From Thermoplasmata archaeon (GTDB lineage: Archaea > Thermoplasmatota > Thermoplasmata > Thermoplasmatales > Thermoplasmataceae), in contig JAKAYN010000029.1 of assembly GCA_021826785.1 (NCBI GenBank), positions 1-7,082 on the forward strand: a stretch of DNA of 7,082 nucleotides, given 5' to 3'. How positions within the stretch are numbered: position 1 is the first letter of the stretch; every line of letters starts with the position of its first letter. Position numbers and translations under genes: made by a program. The notes below the pieces were generated by a model. That model was not told the DNA's origin. It was given only the letters and a program-made list of their open reading frames with translations, and did no database searches. Positions 1 to 7,071 of the stretch are shown here, in pieces.

Positions 1-60
1 TTGTCAGGACTCAGACCTGCAAAGACAGATAAAATAGAAAAACATAAAATCGAATTTTAA
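1..60 (+). CDS. 3' end of an unidentified upstream gene (partial)
   Basis: Frame 1 is open from the first base to a TAA at 58-60 and encodes 19 residues, LSGLRPAKTDKIEKHKIEF. The other two forward frames hit stops within the first 36 bases. The tail is lysine-rich and hydrophilic with no recognisable domain, so no function can be given. It is read as the end of a real gene because it stops 30 bases before the next start on the same strand, and that next gene carries a Shine-Dalgarno site, as expected for a gene inside an operon. It could also be a chance open frame, since only 20 codons are visible. Confidence 0.5.
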   Translation: MSGLRPAKTDKIEKHKIEF

Positions 61-75
61 GTTTTATTATTTATT

Positions 76-82
76 GAGGTGA
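76..82 (+). promoter_or_regulatory. Shine-Dalgarno site that fixes the synthetase start
   Basis: GAGGTGA is a strong match to the complement of the archaeal 16S rRNA 3' end (GGAGGTGA). It lies eight bases before the ATG at 91. An in-frame GTG at 79 would add four residues, but that GTG is inside the ribosome binding site itself, so ATG 91 is the better start. Confidence 0.8.
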
Positions 83-90
83 ATATAATT

Positions 91-2040
91 ATGGAGAAAA
101 ATGAGATTGAAGAACTGATAAATAATGATGAGATTTTTAAACATGTAATAAGACATAGCAATGGAATTCAATTAAATTCTGAAGATGATTACAGGTCAAT
201 TTATAGAAAATCCATAGATAATATAGGAGAATACTGGGCAAATGTAGCATCAGAATTGGAATGGTTCAAAAAATGGGATACAGCATTCGAGGGAGATTTC
301 AATGGATTCAAATTTTTCGTAAATGGCTATACAAATGTAAGCTTTAATTGCATAGATAGACATGCAATGAAAAATCCGAAAAAGATAGCAATAACGTGGT
401 TAAGTGAGGATGGTTTAAGTCAATCAATAACTTACAAAGATCTTATGTTACAAACGGCCAGATTTGCCAGGGGATTAGCAGATGAAGGGATAAAGAAAGG
501 CGATGTTGTTGCAATCTTTCTTCCTAATAGAATAGAGACTTTTATAGCAGTTCATGCGTGCTTTAGGATAGGCGCCATTTATAACATAATATTTTCTGGA
601 TTCTCAGCCAAGGCATTGCTGGACAGGATTAAAGAAACAAATCCGAAAGTGATTATAACTGCAGACAGTACCGTTCGCCGTGGCAAAAAGATTAACCTTA
701 AGGAGACTTTAGAATCGATAATTAATGAGGTTCAATCTGTTAAGAAGATAATTATCATAAAACGCGATGGAAAACATGATCTAGATATGTCTGAAAACGA
801 AGTATACTACGACGATTTTATGTCGGGTATAAATGGCTATATGGATCCGGTTCCAATCGAGGCAAACTCGCCGGGTTTTATAATATACACATCAGGAACA
901 ACGGCAAAACCCAAGGGAGTGATACACTCCGGTATTGGTTTTCTTGTTGGTGCCTATCACAATGTTAAATATGCACTTGATCTTGAACATAACGACGTTT
1001 TATGGTGTACTGCTGATGTGGGTTGGTTAACATTTCCAATATTTGAGCTGGTAGGTGGTCTTTCACATGGAGCAACAGTCATTGTATACGAAGGTGCCCT
1101 TGATTTTCCAGATATAGGTCATTTTTACAGTATTATCCAGGAGCTAAAAGTTACCAAATTATTCACTGCACCAACGTTCTTAAGAATGCTTGCTAGAAAT
1201 GGTATGGACATAGCTTCAGGATACGATCTAAGCAGCTTAAGGCTTATATCATTAGTTGGAGAACCACTTGATGTAAAGACGTGGAAGTGGGTTTATAATG
1301 AGCTTGGACATCGCAGAATAGAAATAAACAATACTTATGGTCAGACAGAAACTGGAAGTGCCTGGACATCGTCAATAGTTGGTGTTACAGGTGCCAGGCC
1401 AGGATCATGCGGGGTTCCACTGCCAGGTCATTCGTTTGACATACTTGACGATAATGGAAAATCTTTGGGTAATGGAAAAATAGGAACATTAGTGCTAAAA
1501 AAACCATTTCCATCACTTGCAAGAGGCATCTGGAAAGATGCGGAAAGGTATTTTAAGGAATATCTATCAATGTTTCCAGGCAATTATTGTACTTATGACT
1601 CTGCAGTGTGTGATAAATATGGCCATATATGGGTACTTGGAAGGACAGATGATGTTATAAACGTTTCCGGACACAGGATATCCACCATGGAAATGGAAGA
1701 CGCTATAATGTCAATACCAGAAATTTCTGAAGCTGCTGTCGTTGGTGTTGACCATCCAATAAAGGGCATGTCAACTGTTGTGTTTATAACCATAAATAAT
1801 AAGGCCAGTACATTAAACCTTGGAAAAATAGTTCAGGACGAGATAATTAAAAAAATAGGTAACTATGCAAAACCTGAGAATGTGTATATAATCCCTGAAA
1901 TGCCAAAAACAAGAAGTGGAAAGATAATGCGGAGACTATTAAGAGAGATCATCATAAATAATAGTGTAACTGGTGATTTAACAGGCCTTGAGGATCCTGG
2001 TGTTATTTCACACATAATTAAAGAAATAAAACAGGCCTGA
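91..2040 (+). CDS. AMP-forming acyl-CoA synthetase, acetyl-CoA synthetase family, with an enlarged acyl pocket
   Basis: This 649-residue cytosolic enzyme should activate a carboxylic acid with ATP to an acyl-adenylate and then form the acyl-CoA. Its length matches acetyl-CoA synthetases (about 650). An ACS-type N-terminal segment covers roughly residues 30-95. It is followed by the P-loop-like motif YTSGTTAKPKG (266-276), WCTADVGW (305-312), VGEP (389-392), YGQTETG (416-422), GRTDD and GHR (517-529), and PKTRSGKIMRR (605-615), where Lys611 is the expected catalytic lysine and acetylation site. Two features are unusual. The usual DTWWQTETG reads NTYGQTETG, so the Trp that closes the acetate pocket is Gly417. 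The glycine of the usual GTTGKPKG is Ala272. In known family members Trp-to-Gly at this site opens the pocket to longer acids, so propionate, branched or longer acids, hydroxyacids or keto acids are likelier substrates than acetate; the actual substrate is not known. The start at 91 rests on the Shine-Dalgarno site at 76-82. It is probably co-transcribed with the gene ending at 60. Confidence 0.93.
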   Translation: MEKNEIEELINNDEIFKHVIRHSNGIQLNSEDDYRSIYRKSIDNIGEYWANVASELEWFKKWDTAFEGDFNGFKFFVNGYTNVSFNCIDRHAMKNPKKIAITWLSEDGLSQSITYKDLMLQTARFARGLADEGIKKGDVVAIFLPNRIETFIAVHACFRIGAIYNIIFSGFSAKALLDRIKETNPKVIITADSTVRRGKKINLKETLESIINEVQSVKKIIIIKRDGKHDLDMSENEVYYDDFMSGINGYMDPVPIEANSPGFIIYTSGTTAKPKGVIHSGIGFLVGAYHNVKYALDLEHNDVLWCTADVGWLTFPIFELVGGLSHGATVIVYEGALDFPDIGHFYSIIQELKVTKLFTAPTFLRMLARNGMDIASGYDLSSLRLISLVGEPLDVKTWKWVYNELGHRRIEINNTYGQTETGSAWTSSIVGVTGARPGSCGVPLPGHSFDILDDNGKSLGNGKIGTLVLKKPFPSLARGIWKDAERYFKEYLSMFPGNYCTYDSAVCDKYGHIWVLGRTDDVINVSGHRISTMEMEDAIMSIPEISEAAVVGVDHPIKGMSTVVFITINNKASTLNLGKIVQDEIIKKIGNYAKPENVYIIPEMPKTRSGKIMRRLLREIIINNSVTGDLTGLEDPGVISHIIKEIKQA

Positions 2041-2100
2041 GTTGTTATTTTCCATATTTTAATTATTAAAGATATATTTCAAATTATCTTTTATATTAAT

Positions 2101-2132
2101 TTTATAATAAGTTTCTATATCATTATTATAAA
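2101..2132. terminator. Inverted repeat in the convergent junction, possible two-way terminator
   Basis: TTTATAATAA (2101-2110) and TTATTATAAA (2123-2132) are perfect 10-base inverted copies around a 12-base loop. They sit midway in the 109-base gap between the stop codons of the synthetase (2040) and hyuB (2150). The rest of the gap is almost pure A+T with several T-runs on both strands, such as TTTT at 2048-2051 and 2056-2059, which is the usual composition of archaeal termination regions. Three ATTATAA copies (2125-2131, 2132-2138, 2141-2147) overlap and follow the right arm. The stem has no G-C pairs and such repeats arise easily in this composition, so the hairpin itself may be incidental. 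Confidence 0.35.
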
Positions 2133-2149
2133 TTATAAATATTATAAAA

Positions 2150-3820
2150 TTAACATTTATTATTCTTCATGGTTTTTAAGATTTTTGATTTTATATATCT
2201 TTTATTAATAAGACCGGAGGCAATATCTTTCTTAATTTTATCTTCGTCCCGTTCTTTGAAATCACCATAGCCGCCGCCACCAGCGGTTCTGATCTCGAAT
2301 ACATCACCTTTATTAAGGGAATATGTCGCCTTTGCATGGCCTCTTTTGCGCTTTCCGTTTTGTATTAATATTATCTCGGTTTTCGATCCTGGCAATCCGC
2401 CAAATAATCCCCATGGTTCATGTCTTTCCCTTTCAGCAAGAACGGTTATTGTTACACTTCCATCATTTACCATAAATGATCTTATGATGCCTGAACCACC
2501 ACGGTATTTGCCCAATCCAGCACTGTTGGCCCTGAATTCATACCTCTTCATTATTATTGGCATGGTTCTTTCGATTTCCTCTATTGGTGTATTCATGGTA
2601 TTCGTCATGTTTGCCTGAATGCCATCAGTGCCATCCTTTCCTAATTTACCACCAAGGCCAACACCTATGGTTTCGTAAAATGCCCAGGAACGATCGTGAT
2701 AAAAACCGCCCATCATAATGTTGTTCATCGAACCCCCAGAAGCTGCTGGAATTATATCTGGAATTGCCCTGCTCAATGCTGAAAATATTAAATCTGCGTT
2801 TCTCTGGCTTGTTTCAACGTTACCACCAGAAACTGGAGCCGGAAACACCGGATTAAGAACTGTATGCTCTGGCACATTTATATCCAAAAATCTGAATGTG
2901 CCAGAATTTATCGGAACGTCTTTACCCATAATGGTGCGAAACACATAATAAACACCGGATAGCGTTACTCCAAGAACGGCATTAAGCGGTAATTCCACCT
3001 GTTTATCTGTGCCTGTGTAATCAACATATATTCCATTTTCATTAACATTTAACGTTACCTCAAGCTTAATATCATCTCCATCGGGCCTTTCAAGATAATC
3101 TATAGAATGATATGATCCCTTTGGAATGATTGAAATTCTATTTCTTGCAATGTTATCTGCATATGATAAATAGTATTCCTTAGCCTCCATAAAGGCATCG
3201 ATACCATTTTTTTCTATAATCTCAAGAACTCTTTTCTCTCCTGTGTAGTTTGCAGCCACCTGTGCCTTTAGATCGCCTATCCTTTCATATGAATTCCTTG
3301 AATTTGATGAAAAAATTGTTATAAAATCATTGTTGAACTCATTATTCCTCATTAGAAAAACAGGATTGATTATTATACCTTCCTCAAAGATTGTCTTTCC
3401 ATCGAAATTAATGCTGCCTGGCACCTTGCCACCTATATCTGAATGATGGGCCTTATTAGCAGAATAAGCAACTATTCTATTATTATAGAATATTGGTCTT
3501 ATTACAGTAACATCGTTGAGATGTGTGCCTGATATATAAGGATTATTAACAACTATAGAATCCCCATTTCTTAATTCCATTCCTTCATCTGAAATATATT
3601 TAATGGTGTTTTTTAACCCCCATGGCAGTGACCCGAGATGCACCGGTATGTGCTCCGCCTGCGCAAGCAATAAACCATTATCGTCGAATATTGCCGCTGA
3701 ATGATCCATTCTTTCCTTTATGTTTGGTGAATATGCCGAATTTCTGAGAGCGATGCCCATCTCCTCGCTTGCATAATAAAGCGAGTTTGCAATTATCTGT
3801 TTTGTAAATAGATCGGTCAT
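2150..3820 (-). CDS. hyuB: Hydantoinase/oxoprolinase subunit B (HyuB family)
   Basis: This 556-residue protein is the catalytic-type B subunit that pairs with HyuA in ATP-dependent hydantoinases, 5-oxoprolinases, caprolactamases and acetone or acetophenone carboxylases. Its length is normal for a separate B subunit. Family landmarks are RNSAYSPNIKERMDHSAAIF (26-45), the region around HIPVHLGS (57-64), GDSIVVNNPY (86-95), GTHLNDV (98-104), AHHSDIGGKVPGSI (124-137), SGGNVETSQR (331-340), RYEFRANSAGLGKYRGGSG (426-444) and a glycine-rich end GGGGYGD (514-520). His100, Asp103 and His125 have the same spacing as the metal ligands described in the acetone carboxylase alpha subunit, so a bound divalent metal is likely. 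The ATG overlaps the hyuA stop as ATGA, and a GAGGT lies ten bases upstream, so translation is coupled to hyuA. The protein ends in a lysine-rich tail. The substrate cannot be read from the sequence. Confidence 0.93.
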   Translation of the reverse strand: MTDLFTKQIIANSLYYASEEMGIALRNSAYSPNIKERMDHSAAIFDDNGLLLAQAEHIPVHLGSLPWGLKNTIKYISDEGMELRNGDSIVVNNPYISGTHLNDVTVIRPIFYNNRIVAYSANKAHHSDIGGKVPGSINFDGKTIFEEGIIINPVFLMRNNEFNNDFITIFSSNSRNSYERIGDLKAQVAANYTGEKRVLEIIEKNGIDAFMEAKEYYLSYADNIARNRISIIPKGSYHSIDYLERPDGDDIKLEVTLNVNENGIYVDYTGTDKQVELPLNAVLGVTLSGVYYVFRTIMGKDVPINSGTFRFLDINVPEHTVLNPVFPAPVSGGNVETSQRNADLIFSALSRAIPDIIPAASGGSMNNIMMGGFYHDRSWAFYETIGVGLGGKLGKDGTDGIQANMTNTMNTPIEEIERTMPIIMKRYEFRANSAGLGKYRGGSGIIRSFMVNDGSVTITVLAERERHEPWGLFGGLPGSKTEIILIQNGKRKRGHAKATYSLNKGDVFEIRTAGGGGYGDFKERDEDKIKKDIASGLINKRYIKSKILKTMKNNKC

Positions 3821-5826
3821 TTTCTAATCAACCTCACATTCAGGTATCTATCAAAGCGAAATCTCCAGCCCGGAGGTACTAATATAGTTGAATCATAACC
3901 CTCGATTATACAAGGTCCATCCCCATTTAAACTTTCAACGCCGGAACTCCATTTTAGAATTGTTGTATTTATAAATGAGCCTGAAAAGTATACTGGTCTC
4001 TCATATGTTTCCCTTAAAGCCAGGTTTTCAGGTTCTATTAGACCTATCTTTGGCATGTCAAATGTGAGCCTGACCCTGGCATTTACAACCTCAACTGGAT
4101 CATTTGAAATATATCCGTATACTTTTTTATATTCATTTTTAAATGTTTCCTCATAGTCATCTGTATATGGTACTGTTATCTCATATGATTGGCCAATGTA
4201 TCTCATATCAACAAAATATTCAACTTTTGGATTTTTAAAGCCCTCTGCCTCGCTTTCTTTAATGGCTTTATTCTCAAGTTCTGAAAATAGAACTTTAAGA
4301 TTCGATCCATTTTTAACACTGGATGTTTTATCCTTTACCATATCCACTGAGAGAAGACCGTATGCAGAGAAAAGACCGGGATGCGCTGGTATAAATATTT
4401 CGTTTATACCAAGATCATTAGCAAGCTCGGCCGCATGTAATGGGCCTGCACCTCCATAGGCATACATTATAAATTTCCTTGGATCCCTCCCACGTTCAAC
4501 GCTAACAATGGATATTGCCTTTGCCATGGCATTGTTTATTATTTTTATTATGCCGGCTGCAGCCCCTGTGTTGTCAATATTTAATAATTTTCCAATCTTT
4601 TCCTTTATGGCTTTATCTGATAGATCCCTATAAATGCGCATGCCACCGTTCAGAAGAAATTCAGGATTAAGCCTGCCCAAAATTATATTTGCGTCTGTTA
4701 CAGTCGGTTCATTGCCCCCAAGACCGTAAGCGGCTGGTCCAGGATTGGATCCTGCACTCTTTGGCCCGACCTTTAATGAACCGGCATCATCCACCCAGGC
4801 AATAGTACCCCCTCCTGCGCTCACCTCCGCAAGATCTATGAATGGATATCTTACTGTATATCCGCTTCCTTTTATTGATCTGCCACTGTGTGTTTTCCCG
4901 GCAGCCTCGAATTCATAAGCTATGTCTGGTTTCCCGGATATTACAATACCTGCCTTGGCTGTTGTTCCGCCCATGTCGAACGTTATTACACGTTCATCAT
5001 TCATCAAGCAACTGAAATTTGCAGATGCAATGACACCTGCAGATGGCCCGGATTCTATGACTGATATTGGCATCCTTTCAGCATATTCTATAGTGTTCAG
5101 GCCACCATTTGATCCCATCATGTATATATCCGAGGAGAAACCATTATCTTTAAGACCATCACGCAGCCTCTTCAGATATGATGATACAAGATTTGATAAT
5201 ACTGTATTCACAACTGTTGTACTGGTACGTTCGTATTCCCTGTACTGTGGGTCAATATCATGGGAGGAAAAAACGAAACCATCGAAGCCCTTGAATAAAT
5301 TTTTCACGGCATCCTCATGCTTTGGATTTACATAAGAATTAAGCAGTGATATTGCCACGCCTTTTATATTCATTCTTTCAATTTTATTCCTAATTTTTTT
5401 AATCTCATTATAATTCAGTTCTTCAATAATATTCCCTGAGCTGTCAATTCTGCCTGAAATCCCGAATCTATGCTCCCTTGGTATTAATGGTTCAGGCCTC
5501 TGAAAATCCAGATTGTATATTTCCGCCCTTCTCTGCCGGCCAATCTCCAGTACATCAATAAAACCCCTGTTTGTTATTAGGGCTGACGGCGTTAAACCTG
5601 TTCTTGTAAGCAGGGCGTTGGTGGCCACGGTACTCGCATGGTTTATCATTTTAACCATATTTTTTTCTATATTCATATGTTTTAAACCATTAATAACAGC
5701 ATTTTCAGGCTTATAAGGCGTACTGGGAATTTTTAGGATCTGAATTTTATTGCTTTTTGATTCAAAAATGATAATATCAGTGAATGTTCCGCCTATATCT
5801 ATGCCTATGAACAGGGAATCACCCAT
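3817..5826 (-). CDS. hyuA: Hydantoinase/oxoprolinase subunit A (HyuA family ATPase)
   Basis: This 669-residue protein is the ATP-binding partner of HyuB. The family uses ATP to activate the substrate by phosphorylation, either a cyclic amide for ring opening or a ketone enolate for carboxylation. The N-terminal domain starts with GIDIGGTFTD (8-17), an actin-like phosphate-binding motif, followed by HASTVATNALL (63-73, usually HGTTVATNALL) and REYERTSTTVVNTVL (196-210). The ATPase core has GSNGGL (238-243), SGPSAGV (259-265), FDMGGTTAK (283-291), GGGTIAWVD (338-346), VGPKSAGSNPGPAAYG (353-368) and YGGAGPLHA (457-465). The C-terminal domain has MRYIGQSYE (541-549) and PPGWRFRFD (651-659). All expected parts are present, so the protein looks functional. 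No third subunit of the acetone carboxylase gamma type is nearby. The start is supported by the family N-terminus and a TATA box 31-38 bases upstream; no Shine-Dalgarno site is visible. 5-Oxoprolinase, hydantoinase, lactamase and ketone carboxylase all remain possible. Confidence 0.94.
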   Translation of the reverse strand: MGDSLFIGIDIGGTFTDIIIFESKSNKIQILKIPSTPYKPENAVINGLKHMNIEKNMVKMINHASTVATNALLTRTGLTPSALITNRGFIDVLEIGRQRRAEIYNLDFQRPEPLIPREHRFGISGRIDSSGNIIEELNYNEIKKIRNKIERMNIKGVAISLLNSYVNPKHEDAVKNLFKGFDGFVFSSHDIDPQYREYERTSTTVVNTVLSNLVSSYLKRLRDGLKDNGFSSDIYMMGSNGGLNTIEYAERMPISVIESGPSAGVIASANFSCLMNDERVITFDMGGTTAKAGIVISGKPDIAYEFEAAGKTHSGRSIKGSGYTVRYPFIDLAEVSAGGGTIAWVDDAGSLKVGPKSAGSNPGPAAYGLGGNEPTVTDANIILGRLNPEFLLNGGMRIYRDLSDKAIKEKIGKLLNIDNTGAAAGIIKIINNAMAKAISIVSVERGRDPRKFIMYAYGGAGPLHAAELANDLGINEIFIPAHPGLFSAYGLLSVDMVKDKTSSVKNGSNLKVLFSELENKAIKESEAEGFKNPKVEYFVDMRYIGQSYEITVPYTDDYEETFKNEYKKVYGYISNDPVEVVNARVRLTFDMPKIGLIEPENLALRETYERPVYFSGSFINTTILKWSSGVESLNGDGPCIIEGYDSTILVPPGWRFRFDRYLNVRLIRK
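3831..3835 (-). promoter_or_regulatory. Ribosome binding site of hyuB inside the hyuA end
   Basis: On the minus strand GAGGT lies ten bases before the hyuB ATG, within the last codons of hyuA. With the ATGA overlap it supports the start at 3820 and re-initiation or coupled translation, giving matched amounts of the two subunits. Confidence 0.65.
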
Positions 5827-5856
5827 ATAAATAAATCATAAGACTGTATTAAAATT

Positions 5857-5864
5857 TATTTATA
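5857..5864 (-). promoter_or_regulatory. TATA box of the hyuAB operon
   Basis: On the minus strand TATAAATA lies 31-38 bases before the hyuA ATG. With the usual archaeal spacing of about 25 bases from box centre to start site, transcription would begin roughly 8-10 bases before the ATG, giving a very short leader. That fits the absence of a Shine-Dalgarno site. No clear purine-rich BRE precedes it (the upstream bases are TTTTCAAT), so strength may be moderate or depend on an activator. Confidence 0.6.
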
Positions 5865-5869
5865 ATTGA

Positions 5870-5906
5870 AAATAATTAATCCATCCAAATTATTTATTAA
5901 TTATTT
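5870..5906. repeat. 11-base inverted repeat upstream of the hyuA promoter
   Basis: AAATAATTAAT (5870-5880) and ATTAATTATTT (5896-5906) are perfect inverted copies around a 15-base spacer that contains the only G/C-bearing stretch here (CCATCC). The repeat starts five bases upstream of the hyuA TATA box and ends 20 bases after the stop of the upstream oxidoreductase gene. In the leftward transcript the second arm runs into TTTT, so it could end that transcript. Alternatively it could be a binding site for a dimeric regulator next to the promoter. The arms are pure A+T, so chance is a real alternative. Confidence 0.4.
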
Positions 5907-5926
5907 AAAGGTATATATTCTTGATA

Positions 5927-7039
5927 TCATTTTATTGATATTTTTATACTGTTTTTCTGCAAAGTTCCGATTAAATAATTAAAATAGTTATCATTCACTC
6001 CAAGCGTCTCTGGAAAAACCATTCCGGTGGCTATTTTGCCATTTTTGGACAGGAATTCAGCCGTTATGCTTGCAGGCAATGACGTGACAATGTCCATTGC
6101 TGTTCTATTGCGCAATGAATCATAATATACCTGCATCTCTGCTGATCTGTTTATCTCTGATTCTGATTTTATACCTGATACATCAATCCTCATCAATACA
6201 ACGTCATGTACATCTGGCATGAATAGTTTCTTCATAAAGAGCTGTTCAGATACATCGAAAGCCGTGATATTACATCCATGTATCCTTTCCCTGTCGAAAT
6301 ATCCAAGATCTTTAAGCAAGGATATTTTCTCTGCATGACCTGGATATCTTATGGTTTTTTCGAACATCTCTGTACATTTTATGTTTCTGATAAGGCTCCT
6401 GAGGCCATCGGTGTAGAAAGCCTCCATATTTACGTAATTGCCAATGCTTATTTTCTCTATTCCAGACAATGCCTGCACCTGACTTTCAATACCGTTCCTT
6501 ACTATATGAACCGGTCTTGTGTATTCATCAATGAGACCTTCCACTGACCATGTTATTGTGTAGTCAATTGGCGGAATGGGTTTCTCAGGGATGCCGCCAA
6601 CATAGATCTTCACGTTATTTACCTTTTCTAGATCACATGAGAGATGCCCAACTATTGCGTTTGTTAAACCCGGTGCAAAACCCATATCAGGTACAATCAA
6701 TGTGCCTGAGGCCATGGCTGTATCATTAAGTTCGTATGGATTTTGATCTGTATAAGAGACGTCCACTACTGTATTACCGGTGATTGCAGCGTTTCTAAGG
6801 AATTCCATGCCAATGCTTCCTGGAAGGGCACTTAATATGACCTCGTAATCATGAAGTATCCTGTAAGAATTCTTTTCAAACACATCGAACTCTATTACCC
6901 TGATTTTTTCATTTATTTTCTTAAGCCTGTTTAATGAATCCATGCTCTTATCGGCAACATCAACGCTATGACCGGCTTCCAGAAGGTTCAGGGCTATTCC
7001 GCTACCTATGTTTCCTGCACCAATCACAAGAAAATTCAT
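5927..7039 (-). CDS. Lysine 6-dehydrogenase/saccharopine dehydrogenase-like oxidoreductase
   Basis: This 370-residue protein is an NAD(P)-dependent oxidoreductase of the saccharopine dehydrogenase superfamily. It resembles bacterial lysine 6-dehydrogenases (about 385 residues), which oxidatively deaminate the side-chain amine of L-lysine to a semialdehyde that cyclises. The Rossmann domain opens at once with VIGAGNIGSG (5-14). Asp30 at the end of the second strand suggests NAD rather than NADP. The middle carries PDMGFAPG (117-124), YVGGIPEKP (146-154), WSVEGLIDEYTRP (164-176) and RYPGHAEK (231-238), all typical of the LysDH-type catalytic domain, and the C-terminus has VFPETLG (341-347). The start is secure because the first beta strand begins at residue 2. 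No Shine-Dalgarno site precedes it, and a TATA-like box lies 33-40 bases upstream. It is read in the same direction as hyuAB, 100 bases before hyuA, so partial co-transcription is possible. The exact amino substrate is unknown; other saccharopine dehydrogenase-related activities cannot be excluded. Confidence 0.85.
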   Translation of the reverse strand: MNFLVIGAGNIGSGIALNLLEAGHSVDVADKSMDSLNRLKKINEKIRVIEFDVFEKNSYRILHDYEVILSALPGSIGMEFLRNAAITGNTVVDVSYTDQNPYELNDTAMASGTLIVPDMGFAPGLTNAIVGHLSCDLEKVNNVKIYVGGIPEKPIPPIDYTITWSVEGLIDEYTRPVHIVRNGIESQVQALSGIEKISIGNYVNMEAFYTDGLRSLIRNIKCTEMFEKTIRYPGHAEKISLLKDLGYFDRERIHGCNITAFDVSEQLFMKKLFMPDVHDVVLMRIDVSGIKSESEINRSAEMQVYYDSLRNRTAMDIVTSLPASITAEFLSKNGKIATGMVFPETLGVNDNYFNYLIGTLQKNSIKISIK

Positions 7040-7071
7040 AAATAAAAAACGTTTTAAGATAAATAATAATT

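Noticed and set aside
79..90. GTG start four codons before ATG 91 for the synthetase
   Set aside because: The GTG lies inside the Shine-Dalgarno sequence GAGGTGA, which is ideally spaced for ATG 91.
1593..1793. 66-codon minus-strand frame inside the synthetase gene
   Set aside because: It lies opposite the conserved GRTDD/GHR region and is explained by that sequence.
91..2040. Plain acetyl-CoA synthetase annotation
   Set aside because: The overall family is right, but the acetate-limiting Trp is Gly417, so acetate specificity is not supported.
2346..2948. Two plus-strand open frames (90 and 76 codons) opposite hyuB
   Set aside because: Both are antisense to conserved HyuB motifs, lack a ribosome binding site and match no family.
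4922..5335. Open frame of 137 codons on the plus strand
   Set aside because: It is antisense to the conserved HyuA core, has no recognisable domain, and reads as a shadow of the hyuA codons.
2150..5826. Acetone carboxylase annotation for hyuAB
   Set aside because: No gamma subunit is visible and the A/B proteins have the general hydantoinase/oxoprolinase layout; kept only as an alternative.
4196..6547. Further short plus-strand frames opposite hyuA (4196-4459, 5513-5716) and the LysDH-like gene (6278-6547)
   Set aside because: They mirror real coding sequence and show no independent coding signal.
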